Assembly: GCA_025526915.1 (NCBI GenBank)
Contig: JAHLKH010000183.1
Span: 1 to 54,385 of the forward strand
DNA length: 54,385 bases
Reading direction: 5' to 3'
DNA from: Entophlyctis helioformis
Lineage: Eukaryota > Chytridiomycota > Chytridiomycetes > Chytridiales > Chytriomycetaceae
The notes beneath the pieces were generated by a model. It was not told the origin of the DNA and did not search any database. It worked only from the letters and a program-made list of their open reading frames with translations. The position numbers and the translations under genes are program-made. The first letter of the stretch is position 1. Each line of letters begins with the position of its first letter. Shown piece after piece: positions 1 to 10,628 of the stretch.

Positions 1-2216
1 TGCCGCCACCGGCCGATGATGACGACGACGCAGGGCGAAGCTTGGCAGCCGCCTGGAACGCCGCAATGAGATTCTCGATGCCGTTGCGCAGATCGCACAT
101 GATGAGCGTGACGTCGCCGTACTGCTTCTCGTACTGCTGTGCCTTTTCGTTGGTGGTGTTGAGTTCGTCCTATGTACCACATACGCGCACACGTGGACAC
201 ATTCACGCGTGTGTGTGTTAGCCAGCCAGCCAGCCATCCAGCCATCAGGTATCTCAACCAACGACACAGCATCGCACGGCATGACACGGCATGCCAACCA
301 CTCACCTCCAACGCGCGCATCGTCTTTTTGCGGTCCTCCTCAACAGCCACAGCCTCGACACGCATGCCGTCAATCCGTCGCTGGATCTCGACAATCTCCT
401 CGGCATGCATCTCGATCTCGTTATTGATCTCGTTGACGTAGTTGAACAGCGAAAAGTTCTGGTCCTCGAGCGTCTTGAACCGCTGCACAAGCTCGCCAAT
501 GTCCGAGATGCCCGTGACCTTGCGGATCTCGGAAAAGGCGTTCTCGTACGTCTCGAGCGACACGGTGAGCGACTCTTGCGACGGGAATTTGTTGCCACCC
601 AGGTTGTCCTTGTCGCCTATGTGGCGTCAGTCAGTGTGTGTCAGTGTGTGTTTTGTATGTGTTTGTATGTGGACGTGCAGACAGGACCGACTTGCCCTTT
701 TTGTCGCCGTCTTGGATACCGTCGGCGCGTTCAGAGCGGTCGAGCATCTTGGTCGCCATGAATTCCTTGAGCTTGCGGTCCTGCTCGAGCGTGCGGTCAA
801 GCTCCTTGATCTCCTGGATGTACGACTGGTACTCTTTCTCTGCCTTTTCCCTGAGGGCAATGATCTTGGTCTGTGCCTCGTCACTGCCAGCCAGCCATGT
901 CAGTCGCATTGTCAGCCTGCCAGCCAGCCTCGCGACTCCAGCGAGCCGCCACCATCTCGCCGCTTACCGTGCTTCGTAGGCCGCGTTACTCATCTCGATG
1001 ATCTCGGCCATCTGCTTCTTCTGCTCCATGAGCTCACGCTCAAACTTGTGGTAGATGTTGTCAAACACCAGCCGCTCGCGACGCAGGTTGTCAATAATCG
1101 CACGCAGCCGCTTGTTGACAGCGAGTGCCTTGTTAAACTTGACAAGCGCCTGGCAGATCCCACACCACGAGCAGTCTGGTCAGTGTCATATCTTGCAACA
1201 GCACAGCAGCAAGCGGGATTAGAGACGGCAAGCGAGATGAGACGCCGCAGGCTGGATCGCACCTTGTCAAGGCGGTTTTCGAGAACGCGCACTTGCTTGT
1301 CGATGGCTTCGTGGTTCTGCCGCGCAGCATTCACGCCGCCCAGCTTGGCACGCTGGATATCGACCTCGGCATCCATATGTGCCGTGTCGCCATCCAGCTC
1401 GCCGATCTGTGTCATGATCTGGCGGATGCGGCGCTGCAGGATATCTGTCCACGCCACCGCACACACTTGTCAGCAGATGCCCAGCCAAGCCACGATACAG
1501 ACGCGGGGCGGCGAGGCAGAGACATGCCTGCTTGCTCGGCCATTGTCTCGGCCTTTTTGCTCTGGATGCCGTTCTTGCGTCGATCTTCGTTGCGCTGCTC
1601 GAGCAGACGCAGCTCGTCCTGCAGATGCTCGTTGTCCTTTTTGAGCTTGTCGATGGTGGCTCTGTCGCCGGCATCCCATCAGATCGCATCCCATCGCATT
1701 CCATCGCATCGCATCGCGTGTCCGTCAACAAACAATGGCAGATTAGGCCGTGCCGGAACAGTCACAAGGACAAGCTTCGGACAGGAGGGGGGGACGCAGA
1801 CGGCTCACCGCTGTTTGCCGATAAGGATACGCGACTCTTCGCTGTATGCCTTGCGGTCGCCTTCCATGATACGGTACTGACGCTGCAGCTTCTGCAGCTC
1901 AATCTCGGCTGCATGCGGTTGGATGCCGTGCGGTGTGCGGCGTGCGGTATGCGATGCCCCGTAACGTTCGCCGTCGTTTGCCCCGTCGCGTCGTGGCACA
2001 TTGCGTCAGTAAGAATGGCCTACGAGGCCAGGACAGCTGGCAAGCGTCGGGAGCGACTACTACCACCACCACCAGAGACGGGTGCATCGCAGGGACCCGA
2101 CCACCGGCCAACGGTGCCACGAGCCAGTAGCAGCGAAACCCACCCATGCCGTCGTTCATTTCTTGGTCATTGCTGCTGCTGTTGGCATTTGCAGCCATTG
2201 CTGCTCGGGTCGCCAT
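1..2216 (-). CDS. Outer dynein arm docking complex subunit, DC2/ODAD1 (CCDC114/CCDC63) family, C-terminus off the window
   Basis: A coiled-coil protein built from at least seven exons. It should help anchor outer dynein arms to axonemal doublet microtubules. The ATG at 2216 opens a short exon ending at 2144; exon 2 is 1908-1809, and the phases agree. Exon 2 reads EIELQKLQRQYRIMEGDRKA, followed by KAYSEESRILIGKQR, which is the family's N-terminal signature. Later exons hold LGGVNAARQNHEAIDKQVRV with VLENRLDK, RRERLVFDNIYHKFERELM, MAEIIEMSNAAYEARDEAQ and EIRKVTGISDIGELVQRF, all in the order known for CCDC114/CCDC63. The introns are short and contain runs such as the GT-rich tract near 640-660. 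The protein runs off at position 1 inside a Ser/Ala tail. Known: this family occurs in organisms with motile cilia. Inferred: the host makes flagellated zoospores. The family call is secure; the exact ortholog among DC2-type paralogs is less so. Confidence 0.85.
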
Positions 2217-2262
2217 CTGTGCCGCTGCGACTCGAATACGAACAAAGAGAACAAGTAATATT

Positions 2263-4040
2263 TCACATTTCAGTCACATCATACACGAATGGCCGCTGGC
2301 CAAAGTTGATGTCAACTACCCAGGCACGGATGGCGCCGACGGCCGCATAGTAGACACGCGGGCCGCCCTGGAGCTGCACCAGGCCGCCAACACGCACGCC
2401 GTCGCGGGTGTAAAAGAGCGTGCCGGACTGCGCGTTGAATCCGACGCCGACAACCGATCCGGCTGCGCCAAACGCCGCCGCAAACTCGACGCCTGCCTGG
2501 TGCGTGTTGTTGTACAGCCGGCCGTCGTCCGAATGGTGGCCGACCGACAGCGTGTCCCAGCCGATGTGGTGGAACGGCGAGTAGGGCTTTGTGGCCAGGC
2601 CGATGGAGATGAACGCGTTGTAGGCCGTTGGCGCGGCTGTCATGTGGACCTCGTAGTACGAGTAGCCGGACGGCGTGGTGTGCGTGTAGCCAAACGGAAG
2701 CGACGAGAGCACAGAGCGAGTGACGTCTGCGCCATTGTCCGGGAACACGACCGTCTCGCCACCGCCAGGTGCGGGGCTCACCGTGGGCGGCAGGTAAGGG
2801 TCGGCCGACTTGCTCAGCACGTTGGGTTGCATGCACAGTGTGAAAGCACCGTCGTTGCTGGCGTCCAAAGCGGCCATCTCCCACTCGCACGGCTGGGTCC
2901 GCAGCCGCGATGCAAGTGCACGCGAGACTTGGCCATCGCCCAGGACGAAGCGGAACGGCTTGCTGCCCATGTTGACGAGCATACGCGCGGGCCCACCGGA
3001 GCTGACGGCCGCATGCCACGGCGCACGGTAGTCGAGCACGTCGGTCGTGATGCGGAACGGCGCATCGCCGACCCACTCGCCGTTGAGCGTGAAAAACACG
3101 AGGCCGGCCTCGGCGCCGGCGTGGGCATACCCACAGCCGACGGTGTCGCCCACGCGCCACGGCGGCGCAAACTGGAACAGCTCGTGGCGCTGGCCAATGT
3201 CGATGTAGCCGTCGTTGCTGCGGTAGCCGACAGACGCGGCTGTGCAGCCGGGTGGGTGCTCGTGGTCGCGAATGTCGGCCGTGCCCACCAGACCGATGCG
3301 CATCGAGAGCGTTGCCGCGTCGCTGGGCTCGGCCAGGATCTCGACCTCAAAGTACACGCACTGGGCAGCTTCCAATGACGACACGGATGACGCAGTTGAA
3401 GATGCAGATGAAGAGGTAGATGGCGAGGCAGATGATGCAGATGACGGCGGGTCGAAGAGAGCCAGCGATCGCCAGAGCGTCTGAGGCCTTGGTACTGGCG
3501 AAAGACGCCGCCTGGCACGGTCTGTGACGGCGAGTCGACGATGGCGTCCCAGCGCATCTCTGTCCAGTCGATGCTGCCGGCCGGCTTGGCGTTGGCGAGC
3601 GATGCCGATGAAGCGTAGGGCGAGTGCGTGCGCTGGTTGAATGTGAGATGCTGCCTGCCACAGGGCAGCGTCGACACGATCAGCTCGGGTTCAAGCACGG
3701 CCTGCTTGTCGAGCAGTGCCCGCGGCGGTGGCACGGTTGGTGGCAAGCCGTCTCGTTGCTGCTGCTGCAGTTGCTGCTGCAGTTGCTGCTGGATGAGCTG
3801 CAGCTGGGCAAGCTGGTGCTGGTGCAAGAGGGATTGCAGCGACGGCGAGTTGGCCAGCAGCTGCGGCACGGGGGCGAACGAGAACAGCCGGTGGTGCCGC
3901 ATGAGGATGCGGCGAAGGGCCGTGCACGACGACGCCCAGCGACGCAGCGAGACTGGGTCGAGGTGATCGGCGATGTCCATGACAAGCTCGACGGGCAGCG
4001 CGAGCACGGGCGGCAGCGGCAGGGCGTGAGCGAGGGACAT
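2263..4040 (-). CDS. F-box protein with two SPRY domains (one-base frame break near 3486)
   Basis: The start at 4040 gives MSLAHALPLPPVLALPVELV, an N-terminal F-box (LPVELVMDIADHLDPVSLRR) at about residues 11-50. A Gln-rich stretch follows, then two SPRY domains. The first begins CVYFEVEILAEP and contains VFFTLNGEWVGDAPFRI. The second begins YSYYEVHMTAAP and ends VDINFGQRPFVYD. The reading frame changes once near 3486, at a run of two Cs on the minus strand. Adding one base there joins FRQYQG directly to QTLWRSLALFDPPSS with no intron, and makes the length exactly 593 codons including the stop, so I favour a missing base over an intron. Known: F-box proteins link substrates to SCF ubiquitin ligases and SPRY folds bind proteins. 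Inferred: a substrate receptor. A paralog of the same architecture lies at 12435-13960. It is divergent from the ATP-citrate lyase gene. Confidence 0.75.
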
Positions 4041-5082
4041 GGTGAGGGGAATGTACAAGGGGATGTGCAAGAGGATGTGTAAGGGGAACGTCGAAGTGCT
4101 CTGCACGCCAAGAGCCTGCACGGCTGAAACGGGTTTCACGATCAGCGTGTCGGCAGGGCTGCTGAAACAGGCGGTTTCGGCTCCAAGCCACGCTCGGGCG
4201 GAGTCGGGTGGTGCGGAGTTGAAGGCGGCGTGTCTGCGATCGTGCATGGATCAGTGCGGCTGGTGGGCGGGGGCAGACCGCACGACGGGGCCTGGGGCAG
4301 CAGCGATGTGTGGTTGGGCTTTGGGCTTTGGGCATTGAGCATTGAGCATTGACAGGGCGGGGCGGCCATATGCGGCCATGCTTATCGGGTGTGCATCCAT
4401 GGTGTGTCTATCCAATAGGTGCTCATCAGATGCCCATCAGGTGCCCATCAGGTGCTCGTCGGCACAAGGTGTCGGGCACGGCGGGCACGGCAGGCACAGC
4501 AGCTGACCAGATGGCGGCACGATGGCCGCTGGTGGCCGTGGGTGGGTCGTCTGACTGAATGCTCTGAATGGCCCGAAAGGCCCGACTGGTGTTGATCCTG
4601 CACAGATCGCGGGCCGATTGCCGTTCCCCCAGCCTGTTCCCTCTGCCTGTTCCCTCTCTGCCCGCACGCCTCCGCACGCCGCCCATTATCTGCAATTCGA
4701 TTCCTCCGATGGCCCACGATAGATGGCCCATGATGGCTGCTTGATAGATGGCTGCCCGATAGATGGATGCACGCCAGCCACCAACAACAACAACAACAAC
4801 AACAACAAGCAAGCAAGCAACGCGGCGCAGAGTATAAAAGGGGATGATTGTTTTGCACTCTGCCCGCCCGCCACCAACACCGAACCGCCGCTGTCCTTGG
4901 GCTCTCCATCGATCCCATCCCATCACACCCAATCCGCAATCCGCAATCCACACGCTCTCGTGCCTGCCACCGCCTCACCTTCCGGCCAAGCTTAAACCAC
5001 CGCTCTCTCTCTCTCTCTCTGCGTCTGTCTGTCTCTGTCCACCCACACTCCCCACACTCCCCCCCCACACACACGAACCACC
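4041..5082. promoter_or_regulatory. Divergent promoter region between the F-box/SPRY gene and ATP-citrate lyase
   Basis: About 1.04 kb without a convincing gene. It holds a (CAA)n run at about 4780-4806, a TATA-like element at 4833-4839, and a pyrimidine-rich CT/CACACT leader from about 5000 to the ATG at 5083. Several ORFs cross it in both directions, but they are low-complexity and none resembles a protein I know. Confidence 0.6.
4833..4839 (+). promoter_or_regulatory. TATA box of the ATP-citrate lyase gene
   Basis: TATAAAA lies 250 bp before the start codon, followed by a pyrimidine-rich leader. Placement fits a strongly expressed housekeeping gene with a 5' UTR of roughly 200 nt. Inferred from motif and position only. 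Confidence 0.55.
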
Positions 5083-8000
5083 ATGTCTGCCAAGCCCATC
5101 CGCGAGTTTGACGGCAAGCACCTGCTGTCGTACTGGCTGCCCAAGGTCGCCTCGCCGCTGTCGACTGCCGCAGGCGCATCCGACGCCGCGTGCCCGTCCA
5201 ACCCGGCCAAGATGGCCTCGCTCGTGTTTGACATCAGCCCGCTGACTGCCCTCGACGCTGCTGCTGCCTCGTCGTCGTCGTCGTCGTCGTCATCGTCTGC
5301 CTCGGCCGTCTCACCGTCGTCGTCGCCGTCGTCCAGCGCCAAGAACGCCAAGAACGGCAAGGACGCCAAGGAGAGCAAGGCGGCCAAGGCGGCCAAGACC
5401 CGGTTCGCCGAGCACGTCAAGCAGGTGTTTGCCGAGGCCGAGGCGGCGCACCCGTGGCTGCTGAGCACCAAGCTCGTGTGCAAGCCCGACCAGCTCGTCA
5501 AGCGCCGCGGCAAGAACGGCCTGCTGGGCATCAACCTCGACTGGGCCGCGGCCAAGGCGTGGATTGCCGCCAAGGCCGGCACCAAGATCAAGGTGTGTTT
5601 CTCGCTGAGTGTCTCATGCATGGCTGTGTGCATTGCGTTATGCACAGTGTCATGCAGTGTGCATTCCGTTCCATTGTCTCTTGCTGTGTGTATCTGCCAC
5701 TCGCTCGCCCGCTCGCCCGCTCTGCCACGAGCATGCCGCATTCATGTGCAAGCGGCATGCTCTGTGCTCTCCTGTGCTGTGCGCTGCTCAACGCGTGGCG
5801 GACAGCGGACAGCGGGCGGACGGCGGACAGCGGGGATCTGGCGTGTCACACACGTGCGGCCATTTGGTTTGCCCGCTCGGAGCTGTGGTTGCTCCGTGTC
5901 GCGCTGCCTGCCACTGTCTGCCACTCTGTGCTGCCACTCTGTGCTGCCACTCTGTGACTCTCTGTGGATGGATGGATCGGATCTGTCCCCGGATCTGTCC
6001 CCGGATCTGTCCCCGGATAACCACTCGGATAAGCATCCACTGACACTCTCCCCCATCGACACACTGCCCAGATCGACCGCAGCTCTGGCTTCCTGCACAC
6101 GTTCATCGTCGAGCCCTTCTGCCCGCACCCGGCAGACACAGAGTACTACGTGTGCATCCAGTCCGAGCGCCAGGGCGACATCATCTTCTTCACCCACGAG
6201 GGCGGCGTCGATGTCGGCGACGTGGACGCAAAGGCCCACCGTCTGACCGTCGAGATCAACAAGCCCTTCCCCTCGGCTGCCCGCATCGCCTCGTCGCTCC
6301 TTTCGGGTACGTCGCGTGTTGTGTCGTCTGTCGTCTGTCGTCTGTCGTCTGTCGTGTCGTGCCGTCTGTCCCCTTGCTTCCTCTTGGTGTGATCATCAAC
6401 AGCTCAACTCACTCTGCTCGCTCTCCCCCTCCACTACTCAGGCATCCCCGCTGAAAAGCACGACACGCTCGTCAACTTCATCGCGCGGCTGTACGCCGTC
6501 TACACCGAGCTTCAGTTCACCTACCTCGAGATCAACCCCCTCGTCGTCCTCACCCCCGCTGGCTCCTCCTCCGCCCAGGTCTTCTACCTCGATCTCGCTG
6601 CAAAGCTCGACCAGACCGCAGAGTTTGAGTGCGGCAAGAAGTGGTCAGAGGCACGCAAGACCGCCTACCCTGCAAACGACAGCGTGCCCGCCTGGGGCCC
6701 GTCCATGACGTTCCCTGCTCCCTTTGGCCGCGAGATGACCAAGGAAGAGGCCTACATTGCAGACCTGGATGCCAAGACGGGTGCCTCGCTCAAGCTCACC
6801 GTCCTCAACGCGTCCGGCCGCATCTGGACCATGGTCGCCGGTGGCGGTGCCTCGGTCGTCTACTCGGACGCCATCGCTGCCCACGGCTTTGCCCACGAGC
6901 TCGCCAACTACGGCGAGTACTCGGGTGCTCCCTCGGAGAGCCAGACGTACGAGTACGCCAAGACCATCCTCGATCTCATGACCCGCGGCACGCCTCACCC
7001 CGAGGGCAAGTTCCTCTTCATTGGCGGTGGCATTGCCAACTTCACCAACGTCGCCTCGACGTTCAAGGGCATCATCCGCGCGCTCAAGGAGTTCCAGCAG
7101 CGTCTGCAGGCCCACAACGTCAAGATCTATGCCCGTCGCGCCGGCCCCAACTTCCAGGAGGGTCTGCGTCTCATGCGCAACCTTGGCGAGACCCTTGGTG
7201 TCGAGATCAACGTTTTTGGCCCCGAGATGCACGTCACGGGCATCGTCCCGCTGGCTCTCAAGGGCGACACGCGCGGCATCACCGAGTCGGTCACGGCCGT
7301 CACCGAGTCGTCTGGCAATGCGCTCATGGACCTTGCCCAGCCCCCCACCGCCACCTCGCCTGTCAAGAGCGTCGTCGCCAACAACGGCAGCATCAAGTCG
7401 CCCGCCTCGGTCGACCCCATGATCCGCTTCCCGTCGCCCGTCGCTGGCCACCCGCTCGCGTCGGCCGAGGTTCCCTTCACCGCCACGTCGCGCGCATTCA
7501 TCTACGGCATGCAGCCCCGCGCCGTGCAGGGCATGCTCGACTTTGACTTTATGTGCAAGCGCGAGACGCCTTCGGTTGCCTGCATGATCTATCCCTTTGG
7601 CGGCCACCACGTGCAAAAGTTCTACTGGGGCACCAAGGAGACGCTCCTGCCCGTGTACACAACCGTCGAGGAGGCCACCCAGCGTTTCCCCGACGTGTCC
7701 ATTGTCGTCAACTTTGCCTCGTGCCGCTCCGTCTACGAGAGCACCCGCGAGCTCATGCAGCACTCGCAGATCAAGACCATCGCCATCATTGCCGAGGGTG
7801 TGCCCGAGAAGCGCGCTCGCGAGATCCTGTGGGAGGCCAAGGCCAAAGACGTGCTCATCATCGGCCCTGCGACCGTCGGCGGCATCAAGCCCGGCTGCTT
7901 CAAGATCGGCAACACGGGCGGCATGATGGACAACATTGTGTCGTCCAAGCTCTACCGCCAAGGCTCGGTCGCCTACGTGTCCAAGTCGGGCGGCATGTCC

Positions 8001-9404
8001 AACGAGCTCAACAACATTGTCTCGCGCGCCACGGACGGCGTCTACGAGGGCGTTGCCATTGGCGGTGATCGCTACCCCGGCTCGACCTTTATTGACCACA
8101 TGCTGCGCTTCCAGGCCGACCCTGGCGCAAAGATCCTCCTTCTGCTCGGCGAGGTGGGCGGTGTCGAGGAGTACGCCATCGCCGAGGCGGTCAAGGACGG
8201 CCGCATCACCAAGCCCGTCGTCGCTTGGTGCATTGGCACGTGTGCCAAGATGTTCACCACGGACGTGCAGTTTGGCCACGCCGGCTCGTTTGCCAACTCG
8301 GATGCCGAGACTGCCGAGGCCAAGAACCGCACGCTCCGCGCTGCCGGCGTGGTGGTGCCCGAGACGTTTGAGGACCTGCCGCAGGTGCTCGCCAAGGTGT
8401 ACACGGACCTCCTCGTCAAGGGCGCCGTGCAGCCGTTCCGCGAGCCGCCCGCACCCAAGATCCCCATCGACTACTCGTGGGCCCAGGAGCTCGGCCTCAT
8501 CCGCAAGCCCGCGTCGTTCATCTCGACCATCTGTGACGACCGTGGCCAGGAGCTGCTGTACGCCGGCATGGCCATCTCGGAGGTGTTCAAGGAGGAGATT
8601 GGCATTGGAGGCGTGCTGTCGCTCCTCTGGTTCAAGCGCCGCCTGCCCAACTACGCCGGCCGCTTCATTGAGATGGTGCTCATGCTCACTGCCGACCACG
8701 GACCGGCCGTGTCGGGTGCACACAACACGATTGTGACTGCGCGTGCGGGCAAGGATCTCATTTCTTCGCTCGTGTCGGGTCTGCTCACGATCGGCGACCG
8801 TTTCGGCGGCGCTCTCGACGGTGCCGCGCAGGTGTTCTCGGAGGCCTACGACCAGGGCCTGACGCCGCAGGAGTTTGTCGACTCGATGCGCAAGAAGCAC
8901 CAGCTCATTCTTGGCATTGGCCACAAGATCAAGTCGCGCACCAACCCCGACCTGCGCGTGTCGATTGTCAAGGAGTTTGCGCTCAACAACTTCCCTAACA
9001 GCGACATTCTCAAGTACGCGCTCGAGGTGGAGAAGATCACGACGTCCAAGAAGGACAATCTCATTCTCAACGTGGACGGCGTCGTTGGTGTTGCGTTTGT
9101 GGACCTCCTCCGCGGCTGTGGTGCGTTCACGGTGGACGAGGCGGAAGAGTACACCAAGATTGGCACGCTCAACGGCCTCTTTGTTCTTGGACGGTCGATT
9201 GGCTTTATTGGCCACTACCTGGACCAGAAGCGTCTCAAGCAGGGCCTGTACCGCCACCCGTGGGACGACATTTCGTACATGACGCCCGAGCAGGAGGCGA
9301 TGATGCTTGGCGCCTCGTCTGGATCGGGCGTGATGGGATCGCGCGGCCGCACGCTTGCCGAGGGCCGCGTGGTTGTCGAGCGCGGCGTCGAGAGCAACGC
9401 GTAA
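5083..9404 (+). CDS. ACL1: ATP-citrate lyase, single-polypeptide form
   Basis: Makes cytosolic acetyl-CoA and oxaloacetate from citrate, CoA and ATP, feeding lipid and sterol synthesis. Three exons: 5083-5592, 6072-6306 and 6442-9404; phases agree and give 1235 residues. The N-terminal ATP-grasp part starts [20 protein letters not shown]. The CoA-ligase part has KNRTL after the phosphohistidine loop [18 protein letters not shown]; the active-site His is about residue 861 (equivalent to His760 of human ACLY). The C-terminal citrate-synthase-like part includes [20 protein letters not shown] and ends [15 protein letters not shown] plus a short extra tail. It is longer than human ACLY (about 1100) because of a Ser-run/Lys-Ala insert near residues 60-110 and a longer linker. 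Known: ascomycetes split this enzyme into two subunits, whereas other fungi and animals use one chain, so the fused form fits an early-diverging fungus. Intron 1 contains a 12-bp tandem repeat. Confidence 0.97.
5979..6018 (+). repeat. 12-bp tandem repeat in ATP-citrate lyase intron 1
   Basis: GGATCTGTCCCC repeated a little over three times, inside the 479-nt first intron. No coding role. Confidence 0.9.
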
Positions 9405-9463
9405 CGCGGCCGCGCGTCTTTCTTGTCCCTTCTTTTTGTTTCTGATTCCTCTGTCTGCGCTGT

Positions 9464-10607
9464 TCATTGCGGCGATGCTTGGGTGTCTGGGGCAGGCAGC
9501 AGCGGCAGCATGCACGCCGAGATGCGCCGCACGGCGTCTGCCCATCGATCCACCATCCAGCAACATCCATCCAGCCAGCAGTCATTCCACACGATCCAAT
9601 CAATACAAGCCACATGCACAAATGAGTCAGCGGGTGACGCACACATACACAGACAGACACAGACAGACAGACGCGCACAGAGACGCGCACCTGCAACCAG
9701 AGCGGGAGTGGCCGCGTCGCCCCAGTCGGTGCACCACTGCGTGGCATGGCACGTCTGCGTGTGAGTCTCTGCTTCTGCCTCTGCCACTACAACCACAACC
9801 ACAACCACAACCACGCAAGGTCACCTCGACAAACGAGCCCGGCGGGTCCAGGCCCACCGCGTCCACGGCCACCCACACGGCCGCCAGCGCCAGCACCAGG
9901 CCCGCATCTGCCCCTCGCTGAACGCGTCTCTGTCCGCCGCTCGCCAGCCCTCGCGCCATCTGCGCGTCGACCAGCAGCACGTCGCCCACCAGAACCATCG
10001 CCACCTGGGCCATCTGGGCCATCTGGCTCAGTGCACCAGGCGGCTCATGCGCGGCCGCGACCTCGGCATGGGCACCGGCCATCGCACGCAGCACGCGCGC
10101 CAGGTGCGCATACGGCAGCCGCACGGCCACGTCGTAGCCCAGCGCGCGCAGCACGACATGCTCGGCCCGCACCAGGCTTGTCTTGAGCGACCAGAAGCGG
10201 TCGTCGCTCAGCGCGAGCGTCGCGGCGGCATGGCGGCTGTCCTTGTGGCTGTCCTTGTGGCTGTCGTTGCCGCCGAACGCTGGCCGTGGCAGGCACAGGT
10301 GGGCGGCGTTGAGAATGTCGCGCAGCTTGCGCGGCGTCTCGGTGTGCTTGCAGGCAATGTGCAGGCAGGTGGCCGCCAGCATGTGGGCGTCGATGGCCGC
10401 GAGGTGCGGGTCGCTGGCGGCGGCTCCATCGAGACGGTGCAAGTACACGGCGGCAGTGGCCAGCGCGGGCGGCGGGCTGTCGGGCAGGCAGGCAGGCAGG
10501 CGTTAGCCGAGGTGTATGCGTGTGCGTGTACAAGTGCGTGCGTACGCTTGCAGGACGTCGCTCGTGGCGGCGAGGAACCGCATGGCGGCACTTGCGGTTT
10601 GCGGCAT
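9464..10607 (-). CDS. Cyclin Q-like (FAM58/CCNQ) cyclin
   Basis: Four exons on the minus strand: 10607-10546, 10476-9825, 9736-9691 and 9537-9464. Phases match throughout and give 277 residues, near the length of human CCNQ (248). The start reads MPQTASAAMRFLAATSDVLQ; the second Met also would work. The cyclin box shows ATAAVYLHRLDG, AATCLHIACKHTETPRKLRD and DDRFWSLKTSLVRAEHVVLR, the signature of the cyclin Q/L/K group. The second fold shows VLALAAVWVAVDAVGLD. Exon 3 gives WCTDWGDAATPALV, like the PWW region after the second fold. Known: cyclin Q activates CDK10; the CDK partner is not in this window. The stop lies 59 bp from the end of the ATP-citrate lyase gene (convergent), and the start is only 21 bp from the next gene (divergent). 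Cyclin family is clear; the Q subtype is likely. Confidence 0.8.
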
Positions 10608-10628
10608 CGTCAGACAGGGAAAGTGGCG
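10608..10628. promoter_or_regulatory. 21-bp gap between two divergent start codons
   Basis: Only 21 bp separate the cyclin start (minus) from the TMEM135-like start (plus). Either the promoters overlap the coding regions or one annotated start is too far upstream. The cyclin could start at its second Met (10583), widening the gap to 45 bp. Confidence 0.5.

Noticed and set aside
2146..3378. 410-residue plus-strand frame over the first SPRY gene
   Set aside because: Mirror of the SPRY coding strand; the minus strand has clear SPRY and F-box motifs.
3384..3510. An intron in the first SPRY gene
   Set aside because: No GT-AG pair restores the frame with a sensible junction; adding one base in a C run near 3486 gives a continuous, sensible protein of exact codon length.
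6645..9566. 973-residue open frame on the minus strand across ATP-citrate lyase
   Set aside because: Antisense shadow produced by GC-rich codons of the real gene; composition is Arg/His/Val-rich and matches no family.
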